From the NCBI GenBank assembly GCA_951799425.1, contig OX637404.1, positions 18,810,045-18,874,044 on the forward strand: 64,000 nucleotides of DNA, read 5' to 3'. This document shows, piece after piece, positions 45,201-56,000 of the stretch. The DNA is from Ilex aquifolium. Taxonomy: Eukaryota; Streptophyta; Magnoliopsida; Aquifoliales; Aquifoliaceae. Below the pieces are notes generated by a model that did no database searches, was not told where the DNA came from, and saw only the letters and a program-made list of their open reading frames with translations. A program made the translations under genes and the position numbers. How positions within the stretch are numbered: position 1 is the stretch's first letter; each line of letters starts with the position of its first letter.

Positions 45201-45816
45201 CTAGTCTGTGTTAAGGTTTCGACAAACCCATGCATAATTTATGAGGATATGCTTGACATTAAGCCTCATTTTGATGACCACTACAACTCTAATGGAAGTG
45301 CTTGTGTAATCAAAGAACAAGGCAGATATAAATGAATTGGCTAATTGGACGCCCCAAGAATATTGACTTATTGCAATTAATTTATTTTTCTTATATTCAA
45401 AACAAGTTCTGCTGTGTCGTTGTTATGTGTTATTAAACAGATGCTGGAGGTGCCCAGATTATGAGGAAATTGATCAGCACATGTTTCTTTTACAAAGATT
45501 TGAGCACACAATAATCCCGTGACATGGTATTCTCAAAAATTAATTAGTGTACTTGCCATTCTCGCAGGCAACATTTTCGATGTAAAATTGACTATAGATG
45601 GCGAAAACATAAAAGCAAGCAGGTATGTTATCTAATTACGTTGTCTTAATAGAAGTGTCTTAAGTTGCATCAGTAGCTAAGCTATGTTTGGTACCCTTTG
45701 CTAGGTGGCCTGGCTATCAATCATATGCAGATCCAGCAAGTTTTTTGGCAGAACAGAGCAGCAATGGGTCAACTTGTGCATCAGAAGCCTCAAACGATTC
45801 AAACGGGAAGCACTAA
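42222..45816 (+). CDS. Conserved plant protein of unknown function, 140 residues, five exons
   Basis: The exons are 42,222-42,299; 42,411-42,484; 44,492-44,595; 45,568-45,622; 45,705-45,816. All introns are GT-AG and the spliced length is 423 bases, divisible by three. The protein begins with a Ser/Thr-rich tail (MASSPTSSTQSTSDSDN), then HDMLQKKTEAGAIDLFK, a basic/aromatic core (YIGKFKKYEADYTRRLKAKY), then NIFDVKLTIDGENIKAS and an SYADPASFL ending. It has no signal peptide, membrane segment or catalytic motif. I think it belongs to the small plant family that includes Arabidopsis At5g25360, but this is from memory. No function is proposed. Intron 2 is about 2 kb. A TATA box precedes it. The start is the first ATG in frame with the conserved part downstream of the (CAC)n leader. 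An ATG upstream at 42,132 would add 30 residues, largely polyproline. Confidence 0.8.
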
Positions 45817-48800
45817 AGTAGAGCAGTTGACATTTCTCCGTCATATCACCAATGGTACTGCCTTTATAAAGTTACTAGTGTATTCTAACTTGGAGAGACT
45901 ATGAACTGAAACTCGTCTATAATATTTTTGGAGAGATACTTATTTACCTCTTTGTCCTGCTTGTTGGATATTGATGTTTGTTTTCTTAAAAATGGCATGC
46001 CTAATCAAGTATCTAACATTTCTTGAGAGTCTCTGTCCACATAACAGTAATGGAGGGTGCTTGCGACTGTTTGTTCAAGCCACATTGTGTTTGTATGGTG
46101 TGATGCAGAGTGACTAGGTAGGAGTGATGAAATCTGCAATTTGCTAGGCATTTTCTGGCCATTTTAACTAGTTTTTTTCAGACCTTTGGGACGATATGTT
46201 ATTTCGCGGGACATAAAGAGCTTGGATTCCATTTCAAGTAATTATGACCACTCAGGGTCGGTTTATATGCATAAGGAGTCTCTTTATATTTTTGTCGGTT
46301 GATTTCGAATTGAATACACTGTATCATAACTGGATCCTAGATGGTTAATGAAACAAATTTCTTACCAATTTGAATTTCTTGCTATGCATGTTTGTCCGTT
46401 TGTTTGTTAGCTTTACACGTGAGCTGAGCTCGAGTTTCGCAAAACAAAAGGTGTAAGAGAGTTTGTATTCTACATCGGATGATTAAAACTACTTGAAGTT
46501 AGTTTATAGGCTTAAGGAATTTTTTTCATCCATTGAAAATTAAATTAACTGCTAATTTATGAAAGCCACAACACGTACGCTTTACGTTGCATGAATTTTT
46601 GTAGAATTAAATGATTTTAAATCTGGTTTTGCCATAATCGAACATGACACAATTTGAATATGATATAACATGATTCGATAAACACCTCTACTAAAAACCC
46701 AATATCTTCGCAGAGGTCCCTGTTCTATTCTTGGAACGCGTAATTCAGCATGTTCGAAGAGGGAAGCAACAAACAATGTTAATAATGATGTAGCCATGTA
46801 ACAGCATCGAGTAAACGAAGGATTGTTCCAATCATTTTGAAGGAAAGGATGGAAAAAGAACTAGTTATGTTTCCTACAACATCCTCTTTAATAGTTCTCG
46901 AACATAATCAACATTCTAGTGCTACACCAAAACTACATCCATACAAATCAAAGTACACTCTAGTTTTAGTGTTCATCAATATGAACCAGATTTCGTCATT
47001 ACCTTGTGCCGGAAATCATTTAGCTGAATTAACAATCAACAGACTTTTCCTCAACATTGACCGCATTTGTGAATGCGAAATCCGAGTACAAAGTTAAAAT
47101 ATACCTGCTTCTTGGCCGTCCTCTATTCATGCCAATGTCCCATTGTTTCTTCTCACTGTTAAGAGGTGTTACTCATCGTTGAGCATCATTACTTGATCTC
47201 ATCAATTTTCACTAACCTTGTCATCAGAGAACCTAGCTATGAGCTATCTACATGACAAGAATAATTTCATAGAGTAGAAAGAAAGGATTTGAGTAGCTAG
47301 TAAACATGTTGAATTTTCATAGAAACAATACTAACTATTCTGTGCATCGTGAAAAATAACGCCTCAAAAGAATTGTTATCCATTATCGAAGGGGCATATC
47401 CAAGCTTACGAGGATGGCAAACATACTTTTGTGAGAGGGGGTAGGGGGGAACTTCTATGAGTCGGTTTATATTAATTGGATTGAACAAAAATCAAAAGAC
47501 ACTTCTTACTAACAAATATCACCGAACTTTCCAGAGATTATATATTAATTCGACTATTCTATGGAATGAGAAACATTTCAGTATTTGGAGTGTCACAAAC
47601 TCTTAACACAATATGTCATGTTCCGAAAGTCCTACCAGAACGCCACTTACGATTAGCATTTCTAGTGACCTGCATGATTCTATCTTCTAGGCTAAGTAAT
47701 TCTGGATAATTTAGAAGGACAAGCTTAACAAAAACCCAAATACAACTACTTAAGATACCACCTGATTGAAATTCAGCAATGCCTAGGTCACATCCTTTAT
47801 CAGAATGTATGCCATCATAACTTTTTTCTTTTCCACAAACTCAATTTATACATTCCCTTTGGCCGTCTACATGCAATTGTAGCATGCTCATTCAAGGCCC
47901 CTTTGGGGAGGACAGTTAATAACTGTAAACAGTATTTAACCATTTTCCGAAAATCGTAAGCATGTCTTGTAAAATATCATTCATTGATTTTTGAAATCCT
48001 CCTTGGCCTTCATTATTTGAGTGGGAATCAAATAATGTGGTGAAATATTTGAACAAAAGCAAACTAAGGAGGCTTCTAAGCCCACCAGAAAGCCTAGTCC
48101 AAAGTCCAAATACCCAAAACACAAGGACAATTATACATTTAGATGAATGTTATGATACTTCTACTGCTATACTTAACAGGTATGCACGTTAAGTATATAA
48201 AGAATTCATCTACACAGACTTAAGAAACCGAAACCAATGTATTGCAACCTAACATATGCTGAAACATTGAACATGTTGCATTCTACTTTGATGTCTAACT
48301 TCACATGAATGAAAAAAATTACTAATGTACTATTCATTCTCCAAGTATTAGGTACTTTCAATAACATTTTCACATACTTTCCTCGCTATTTAGAAAACAA
48401 ATGGAAGTGCTTTAAGAAGCAAAATCTGAAGAATGCACAAATTGTAACATGATACATATTCTCCAAGAGTACCATTTAATTTAAAAATGGTAGAAGTTTC
48501 ACCAGTGGGTGTTTCCTTGGGTTCAATAGATTTGTAACATACTATTTGGGTGACAAAGAATAAATAGCAGCCATAGTTGAAATGGGCAGATATGGAATGT
48601 GAAATCATGCTGTTCTTTCCTTCTACAGGTAGAAGTCCCTTCACCATGGTGAATTGTCCAACTATCAAAGGGACCTACCTCACAAACAAGATACCAATAA
48701 TCCAATTTCTCTGCCGATCACAACCATAAAATCAAGTCAAAAAAATTTGGGACCTTAATAGACATCCCTGCAGCCCCTAAGGTTCCAAGTATGGAAGCAT

Positions 48801-49229
48801 AAAGAACTATAACCCTATTCAAGATAAGTACAGGTTAGGTAAGTTTAAAAAACTGTTGCACTAAAGCTGATATGATTGTGTGGCACCTGGTCAAATTTGA
48901 GCATCCGAGGCCCCTGCTGTGAAGAACAACTAAAACAAGATGGCAATAATGAATAAAATACAGTTTACATATTCTGCAAATCTTCATACTATGAAACTTC
49001 ATTTAACGAGGTAACATTTCCTCAGGAAACCTAGCACAATCCATATATAACTCATTGGGAAGCCAGTTATACAGAAACTCCCAATTAAATAACCTATCAA
49101 CAAAACATTCATACAATCTCAATAAATCACAAACAAAATCATTACAAATGTTATCATTCCTGAACTCATGGAAAGAAAGAAACTTTACTCAACATAATAT
49201 CCAAGCTCGAACATGACCTTACAATACCT
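45817..49229. other. Intergenic region without a recognised gene
   Basis: About 3.4 kb lies between the convergent ends of the 42-kb gene and the RING gene. Open frames are short and without domains or codon signal. Parts probably serve as the 3' UTRs of both genes. I saw no transposon ends, tRNA or long repeat. Confidence 0.5.
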
Positions 49230-50537
49230 TCACCGGGGATGAACAGCTCTTTGGGTTTTCCTCCGCTCATAGTCAGTATCATCTGTAGGCAACTCATAAC
49301 GACAGACAGGACAAGTATTCCTAATCCCCAGCCATGGGACAATGCAATCCCCATGGTAACGATGCGAGCAAGGCAGCTTCTTCGCCATTTCCCCAACACC
49401 CATCTCATCCTTGCAAACCGCACAAAGTGCATTATTACTTTCCACATCCTCTTTTGTACAAACCACAGATGGAAGATTTTCAGTAACACTTTTCGCAGCA
49501 GGTGGTCGACCAATCAACGAAATCTCATTCTCTGTGAACTGCCCAAACAACATCTCATACTCCACGGTATGATTATGGTCGTCATGATCACCAAAATTAA
49601 ATTCCCCATCATGCCCAATTTCCGAATTCATCTCCAAGTTATGAATATTCAACAAAACCTCCCACTCCGAATTTCTCAGCCCATCCACCCTCTCAACCCC
49701 AACCTCTTCTACCGATGGACTTACGGCAGGCACTGACATGTTGGTATCCGCCTCACCATTGAAAGACATGCTCAAAACTTCTCTCTCATCAATTCTCCCA
49801 TCCACTTCTTCCCATTCGAAATCTTCATTCACATCCCTATGATCTTCCAACTGAAAAGAATCCCAACGTAGCCGAAGACCCGAATCATCGTTATCACCCA
49901 CAATCTCATTTTCCACTCCAAAATCATCATTTTCATTCAAATCTATCCCTATAACTCCATTTTCTTCGAAATCCGAGTCCGACCCAATGTCCACAACCCT
50001 CAAACCACCCATAAATTGTTCTTCAAATTCAGAATTATCACTATTATCATGATGATTTTCCGTACAAAAATCTAACCCTAGCCCTAAATCTAGCTCCAAA
50101 TGGGTCGAACCCAATTCCTCATTTGCTTCAATGACTCCAAGATTAGGGTCAATACTCGAATCCGGATCCATCAAATCGGAGCCTAAGACCACATGGGTCG
50201 ATGACTGCGATTGCTCTACGCGTTGGTGAAACAAGTCCATTACGAAATTCACCTGGTTGTCGCGGTCGAACAGATCGGCGCTGGTTATGGATCCTGGGCC
50301 CGAAACGTCTTCGTCAGAGAGTTGGGTTGATCGGCGTTGATGGCCGGTGGAGATTTGGGGGCGGAGAGGGAGATCGAACTGCTGGAGTTCTACATCGACG
50401 TCGAAGCTGTCGAAGTCGTGAGACCAATACGGGACGGAGTCGAGGTCCAATATAGCATCGTTTTGGAAGGAAGAGTCGTTGTCTTCTTCGTCGTCGTCGT
50501 CGTCTTCGTGAAGATTAAGGTAAGAGACCTCAGCCAT
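49230..50537 (-). CDS. RING-H2 E3 ubiquitin ligase, 435 residues, single exon
   Basis: The C-terminal RING-H2 finger has all eight zinc ligands: C372, C375, C390, H392, H395, C398, C409 and C412, with the E2-contact Trp at 402 (core PCSHRYHGDCIVPWL). It would transfer ubiquitin from an E2 to substrate. The first 360 residues are strongly acidic and probably disordered (EDDDDDEEDND at 11-21, many Asp/Glu/Asn runs), with no membrane segment or signal peptide. That suggests a soluble cytosolic or nuclear enzyme whose acidic arm recruits partners. The layout is like the plant RING1/CIP8-type ligases, but the substrate cannot be told. The start MAEVSY is the first ATG, about 80 bp below a TATA-like sequence. 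The plus-strand frames across it are shadows. Confidence 0.9.
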   Translation of the reverse strand: MAEVSYLNLHEDDDDDEEDNDSSFQNDAILDLDSVPYWSHDFDSFDVDVELQQFDLPLRPQISTGHQRRSTQLSDEDVSGPGSITSADLFDRDNQVNFVMDLFHQRVEQSQSSTHVVLGSDLMDPDSSIDPNLGVIEANEELGSTHLELDLGLGLDFCTENHHDNSDNSEFEEQFMGGLRVVDIGSDSDFEENGVIGIDLNENDDFGVENEIVGDNDDSGLRLRWDSFQLEDHRDVNEDFEWEEVDGRIDEREVLSMSFNGEADTNMSVPAVSPSVEEVGVERVDGLRNSEWEVLLNIHNLEMNSEIGHDGEFNFGDHDDHNHTVEYEMLFGQFTENEISLIGRPPAAKSVTENLPSVVCTKEDVESNNALCAVCKDEMGVGEMAKKLPCSHRYHGDCIVPWLGIRNTCPVCRYELPTDDTDYERRKTQRAVHPR

Positions 50538-50614
50538 TGTTTCCGAAGCGGAAAGTGTGAAAGCGTTTCGCCTTTTTCGAAATTTCTGATCTTTTTTAAT
50601 ATGTTAATTGAGTT

Positions 50615-50623
50615 TATATATAG
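50615..50623 (-). promoter_or_regulatory. TATA box of the RING-H2 gene
   Basis: The minus strand reads CCTATATATAAACTC, about 80 bp before the start codon, a normal plant spacing with a short leader. Confidence 0.5.
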
Positions 50624-51435
50624 GTTTGTTGTGTTGTGTTTGTGTGTGAAATTACACAAAAGATAAGGAGATGGAGTGTTTGGGTATTAGAGTGTACATG
50701 ATTAGGATAAGGATTGATTTGGGGATATGATATTCTTCTTAGTCTTTGAGGGAATTGGACTTAGAAAATTCAACCATGCACAATTTTATCTCTCATTGAC
50801 ATTTGAGAACAAAAATTATCCCTTTTTTTCTTGCTATTATTGATAGCAATGAGAATTTAATCACTTTTCCACCTCTTCTACATTGGGTCTAAAATAATGG
50901 ATTTCGTTAATATTGCAACAAATAAAGGGTAATTTTATTTAAATTTTATTTATTAATTTAATTATTTATAATTATATGATTGACAGTGAATCTCAGTATT
51001 CGTTGAGATCCATTATCGATTCAATAATTATGATGTATTAAATTAATAAATTATGTTAATAAATTTAGTTTAAATAATGTTATTGAAAAACAAAAGCAAC
51101 ATTGAACTAGCTCTAAGTGGGTCTTTAATGGATTAAAATTTTAATTTATTTAAAACTTGGCAGGTCACTTGCGGGTCAATCATGTGACGGGTTAAACCAG
51201 CCCATGGGCCGGAATTATTTTCCGTCCTTCAAAGATAGGGTTTCTTTTCACTTTTTGTGATTTTTTGGGTATGTGGATTGAAGTTTTCTTCATGGAGTAG
51301 TTACAAGTGAAATGGATTCTCTACCAACTGGCCCGTCACATTAAAGACTAGGTTAGAACAACGGTATTTGGTTTAGATGCTTTGATATCGGTTAAATAAA
51401 GGAATTGTGGTCTAGGAAGATTGCAAACTTTTTTT
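50624..51435. other. Upstream region of the RING gene, no gene seen
   Basis: AT-rich intergenic DNA. It probably holds the remaining promoter of the RING gene. No repeat structure was recognised until the MITE at 51,436. Confidence 0.5.
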
Positions 51436-52183
51436 GGGGTTAATCTCAAATTGTATCTCAAAAGATTGTTTGAACTTCAATTTATATCCTCAAAGATTAA
51501 AAATTTTAATTTGTACCATCAATGATAGAAATTTGTATCAATGCGCACCTCAAGCTAACGGCTGTCAGTCTAAAACTAAATGAATAAATTACACTTAAAT
51601 CCTCTCATACTTGTCACTTAATCACCTAGACTCCTCACATTTAAAATATTATACTTACATCCCTTGAGAATCTAAATATGACTAAAAATATTCCTCCAAT
51701 TGAGCATTCAAATAATTCTATTTAAGTGATGTATTATATTGGATATAAAGAATATGATATAAATATCTGCATTATATTGGACATTCAAATGATAAGTTTG
51801 ATTTTGAATTTTAGAGTATAACGAACCCATAAAATAAAAAGTAATATAAAATTATAATTTTTTATTATGATGAAATCATATTTTTTAACGGTTATATGAA
51901 CAGATATTAACGACAAATGATTACGTGTTACACGTGCACAAACGTCAAAAAATGTTGGAATAATATTCTAAATTTGAGATGTTCAAATGATTAAGTGATA
52001 AGCATGATAGAATCTGAGTGTAATTTATCTATTTAATTTTAGACAGCAAACTAACCACTGTTAATTTCAAGTGCGCATTAATACAAATTTTTATCTTTAA
52101 AGGTGAAAATTAAAATTTTTAATCTTTGATAGTACAAATTAAAATTCGAACCATCTTTTAAAGTGTAATTTATAACTAACCCC
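51436..52183. mobile_element. MULE-type MITE, 748 bp, same family as 12,078
   Basis: It has a perfect 9-bp duplication, ACTTTTTTT (51,427-51,435 and 52,184-52,192). The element begins GGGGTTAATCTCAAATTG and ends with a diverged inverse ending CCCC. Long inverted repeats contain the same catgatagaatctgag/cttgtcacttaatca blocks as the 12,078 copy, and the central part is also alignable. Confidence 0.88.
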
Positions 52184-52192
52184 ACTTTTTTT

Positions 52193-53017
52193 AAGGTAAC
52201 TCAGGCCAGTGGCCTCGATTTAAACACTCTTTAAGATAAAACTTAATATTTAGAACCGATCAAAATATTTTAAGTCGATCCCAACTTTTTCTAAAGCAGT
52301 AACTTGACTCTCTTGAGTCGCTTGAGTCATCACTTAATCTTAAACGAGGTATAACCAACTCTCATTTTTTATATATAAAATTTTAATACAATACCAAACT
52401 CAATAATGTAATCATAACTAATATAGAACGTGAATCAAGACTATTGTGGTTGCATAAACAAAGTGGTATAAAGGATAAGACACCAACCAGCAAGAATGAA
52501 AACATCGTCATCTCTTCTCGGAAAGTGAGGTAATTCAACTTAATCCAAAAATGTTTTTTTTTTTTGGGTACGCAAGGGTAAATAAGTTGCACTAATAATC
52601 TAAATACAATACATGCATCACTATTACAACCGAATAATAAACACAATCATAACATCAAGTCAATATTAAGTGTAACAATAACATCACATAACTATGATGT
52701 ATATAAATTTAATAGTTATTAAATTATATAATGATTGACCTACCGATTTCGAACGACAAGTTGTAGAGAGAGCTAAGTATGAATAATTAGGTTAAACCAA
52801 GTTAGTTAGTCCATCCATGTGGTTGGATCCTTCTATATAACAACTCAATCAAATCAAAGATGATTGACGGGTTATAAATTGAAATATTGAATAAGACATA
52901 TACTTACCAATTTGAAAAAACATAAGATTTTTTTTTTTTAAAAAAAAAAAAGCTTTTTTTCCAGGGCCTGCTGATGGGTTATTTTTCCCAGGAGATACAA
53001 TCATCCTCTCTTTATCT
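52193..53017. other. Intergenic region downstream of the CTF4 gene
   Basis: No gene is seen. It contains a T11 tract at about 52,556 (ttttttttgggtacgcaagg), possibly the tail of an old SINE or retrocopy, and a T/A homopolymer pair at about 52,928-52,950. The last part is likely the 3' UTR of the CTF4 gene. Confidence 0.45.
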
Positions 53018-56000
53018 TTAACCATTACTGTCAATCTTCTTCATCTTCTTTAGAGAATCCAATAAGGAGGATTTTTCTTGGTTGTTTGATGATTTTGCAA
53101 AAGGATTCAATGGACGATGAGATTGTACCTGATTCACCTCCCTCACCTTGATCTCTCCTACATTCTTCACTTCCCCAGCATTCTTTAACTCCCTTACATT
53201 CTTTACCTCCCCTGCATTCTCGAATTTTCCATTTTGCTTTTGTTCGGTTTTCGCTGTTCCAGCTTTAGCAAGATCCTCCAACTTCTCTTTCTTTGCATAG
53301 GAAGAAGAAAACTTCTGTGATGGCAGTGGAATAACAGGTTCGGATGGTCTAGCACTTTCTAGTGAAGTAGAAGTCTTGGTGGCTGCAACATCATTTTTGA
53401 TAGAAGTATCACTGTTCAAGTTTGTGTGAGGGGGGACTGTATTTTCCATGGTCTCACTGAGCAACCTTTCCTGTAAGAATGGAGAATGTATAACATATCT
53501 ATCCATTACAAAGCAGGAAACTTCCAATCTAAATGACTTGGACAAGAAATCACAAGCCTTTGTTTGGAGATTGACTTACTTCCAATATGGTATTGAATCG
53601 CTCTGCCAAATTCGGTAGTTTTAGGGCAGTAACAAGCTTAATCGCTCCTTTCACTGATTTTGCCAGCGAAAGAAGTTTCACAAGTTCGGTAGCTCTCACA
53701 AGCTTATCGCCTGATATAAATATCACAAGAAAGCATATGTTACTTTTTGTACTGGAGAGGAAAATGATGGTTTGAAAAAGTAGTAGAACATAGTCAATAT
53801 GCTAGCAGTTTTGTCGCCATTACAATTAAGAACTCACTCACCGTTGCAGCAGGATGCTATGAGCCTCAAGATGCATCTATCAAGAGCTGCTTCTGTATTG
53901 AAAGCCTCGTCATCGAGTGAAGTAGTATCCTCACCTGCAGCTGCCATTTCTTCAATTCTTTTCTGAATCTGTCAGGTTTTCCATATTAGGTAATTCAGAT
54001 ATTAAACATCATCTATGCTGTCAACTACGAAGAAAGATGAATAAAGCAGATTACAGAAGACACAAAGGCTAAGTAAATAAGATATACCTGGCAGAGATGC
54101 ATATTGCTAAATATAAATTCATTTTCAAGGGCATCTGCTCCCAGGTCAGAGGATGCAAGAGGAAATGAAAGATCTAATAGAGTGAGAACTGGTTTGGGAA
54201 TGGCCTGGGGAGAAAATAGGAATAAGAAAAATAAATGAAGTGATAGTTGGCATAACAGCAAAGCAGATAGAGCAATGAGCCCATGCTACCTGTGGGGATG
54301 AATCAGGAGATTTGCATACAATGCAAAACAAATTGATTGCGTTCAATCCGACAACCCAATAGTATTCCTCTGATTTCTTTAATTTACTAGCACTGCATAA
54401 TTCGTAGATTTTATTGATCAAATCTTAGATGACTTAATATCGAGATACAAAAATCATTCATCATATATAGAAGCATACTCTACCTGAATAGTGGGAGCCA
54501 ACTGCCTCCATATTGATTTGTAAAGACTCTCAACACACCCTACAAATATAGAAACAAAATCAAATCAAGTTACAAAGCCATATTCAGAAATATTTTGTAA
54601 GATGAATCATGGTCAGAGGTGAAAGACCTTAGAATCAAAAGAACTTAATTGCCCTTCTTCGCTGAAACCAAACCATGTTAGACATGAACCAGGAGTTAAT
54701 GGAAGTCGTCCTCTGAGGGGCTGCATCCCATTATGAATATTGAATACTCTAAATTCTAACATCTGCATACATCATGAGAAAACAACATATGTTAAATCAT
54801 GCGATATATATAAACTGAACTCATCTACTAGCCAACCTATGTCTTCCATGCACAAAAAATAGGACAAACAAAATTTCACAGCTTGGTCCAGACCACTTGG
54901 GTAACCAACACATCCTAACCCTAACAGGTATTAAGCTCAATCTGATGTCATTCAAATATCTTTTAAGTGTAGGCCACAAGTTAGATCCTAACGGGAATAA
55001 CGTCGAATTTAAAAGGAAAAACGGGACTTTTTTGTCAAACCAAATTGCAAAAGAAAGCAATACACCTTTTGAGGCTGTCAGTGGCCTCGCTAATGTTACT
55101 GTTGCTAGTTTGATAACAAGGGAGCTATGCTGAGGTTTTAGTACTAGCAGAGGCTTAAAAAGAAATCAACAAGTATTCACTCAGAGGACTGATAAATGAA
55201 AGTACAAGTATTACCTGCTCATCAGAGGGAAGAGAAGGTGAAGCATGTGTGACAACAGCAAGTTCATCTTTGTAACCTGATGCAGTCACCACTGGTCCAT
55301 CCAGAGACAAAATACATCTCTGCAACATAAATAAATCCAGCCCAGTATCATCATCAATTTCATTAGCATAATTCCAAACAGTATTTCTGTAACCAGATGA
55401 ATAAGCGAAATAAAATTAAACAGCAGCATTACTTCCAGCACGTTTAACAAAATCGGTAACATCATCACAGGCATAACTTATGTTAGCATGAAAAGATCCC
55501 CACAAATTCAGCTAAGCAAAAAACACAGTACAGGATGCTGGTGGTTTGTATAAGACAAACCTGCAATCCACCCTCGGTGAAGATGCGAAGAAAATTAAGA
55601 CTTGTAACAGCAGCAACCCAAGCAGTACCAAGTGCCACAGCTCTCACTTCTTCTTCTTCAAAACGCATAGACCACTAAATTTGCAATGTGCAGCCAAAGT
55701 CAGCCACAGTAAAACTTTAAAATGGTGAAACATAGCATAGGCAGTTATTCATTTGCAGATGCAAATATGAATTGAACTAACCTCACTGTTATTTGCCCAG
55801 CTACTGAATGGACGATACATGAGAGTACTCATGTTCTTCTCACCCTTGCATGGATTTGCAAAGACACTTCCGCTTTCATTTAATGAAGCCATGGTGAAAC
55901 CAAAATAATCAGTCATTGCTGGAACTCGTGGGCCGCTGCCAGTATCATGAAAATCTATCTGCATCCATGTCATAATTATCTGTTAGAATGTTCTTTGCAA

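Noticed and set aside
46582-46797. Minus-strand frame with RVPRIEQGPL, considered as a gene or tRNA trace
   Set aside because: No cloverleaf could be drawn, no homologous domain was recognised, and the frame is short.
49239-49736. 165-residue plus-strand frame
   Set aside because: It is the reverse shadow of the RING-H2 gene, whose intact zinc ligands show the true strand.
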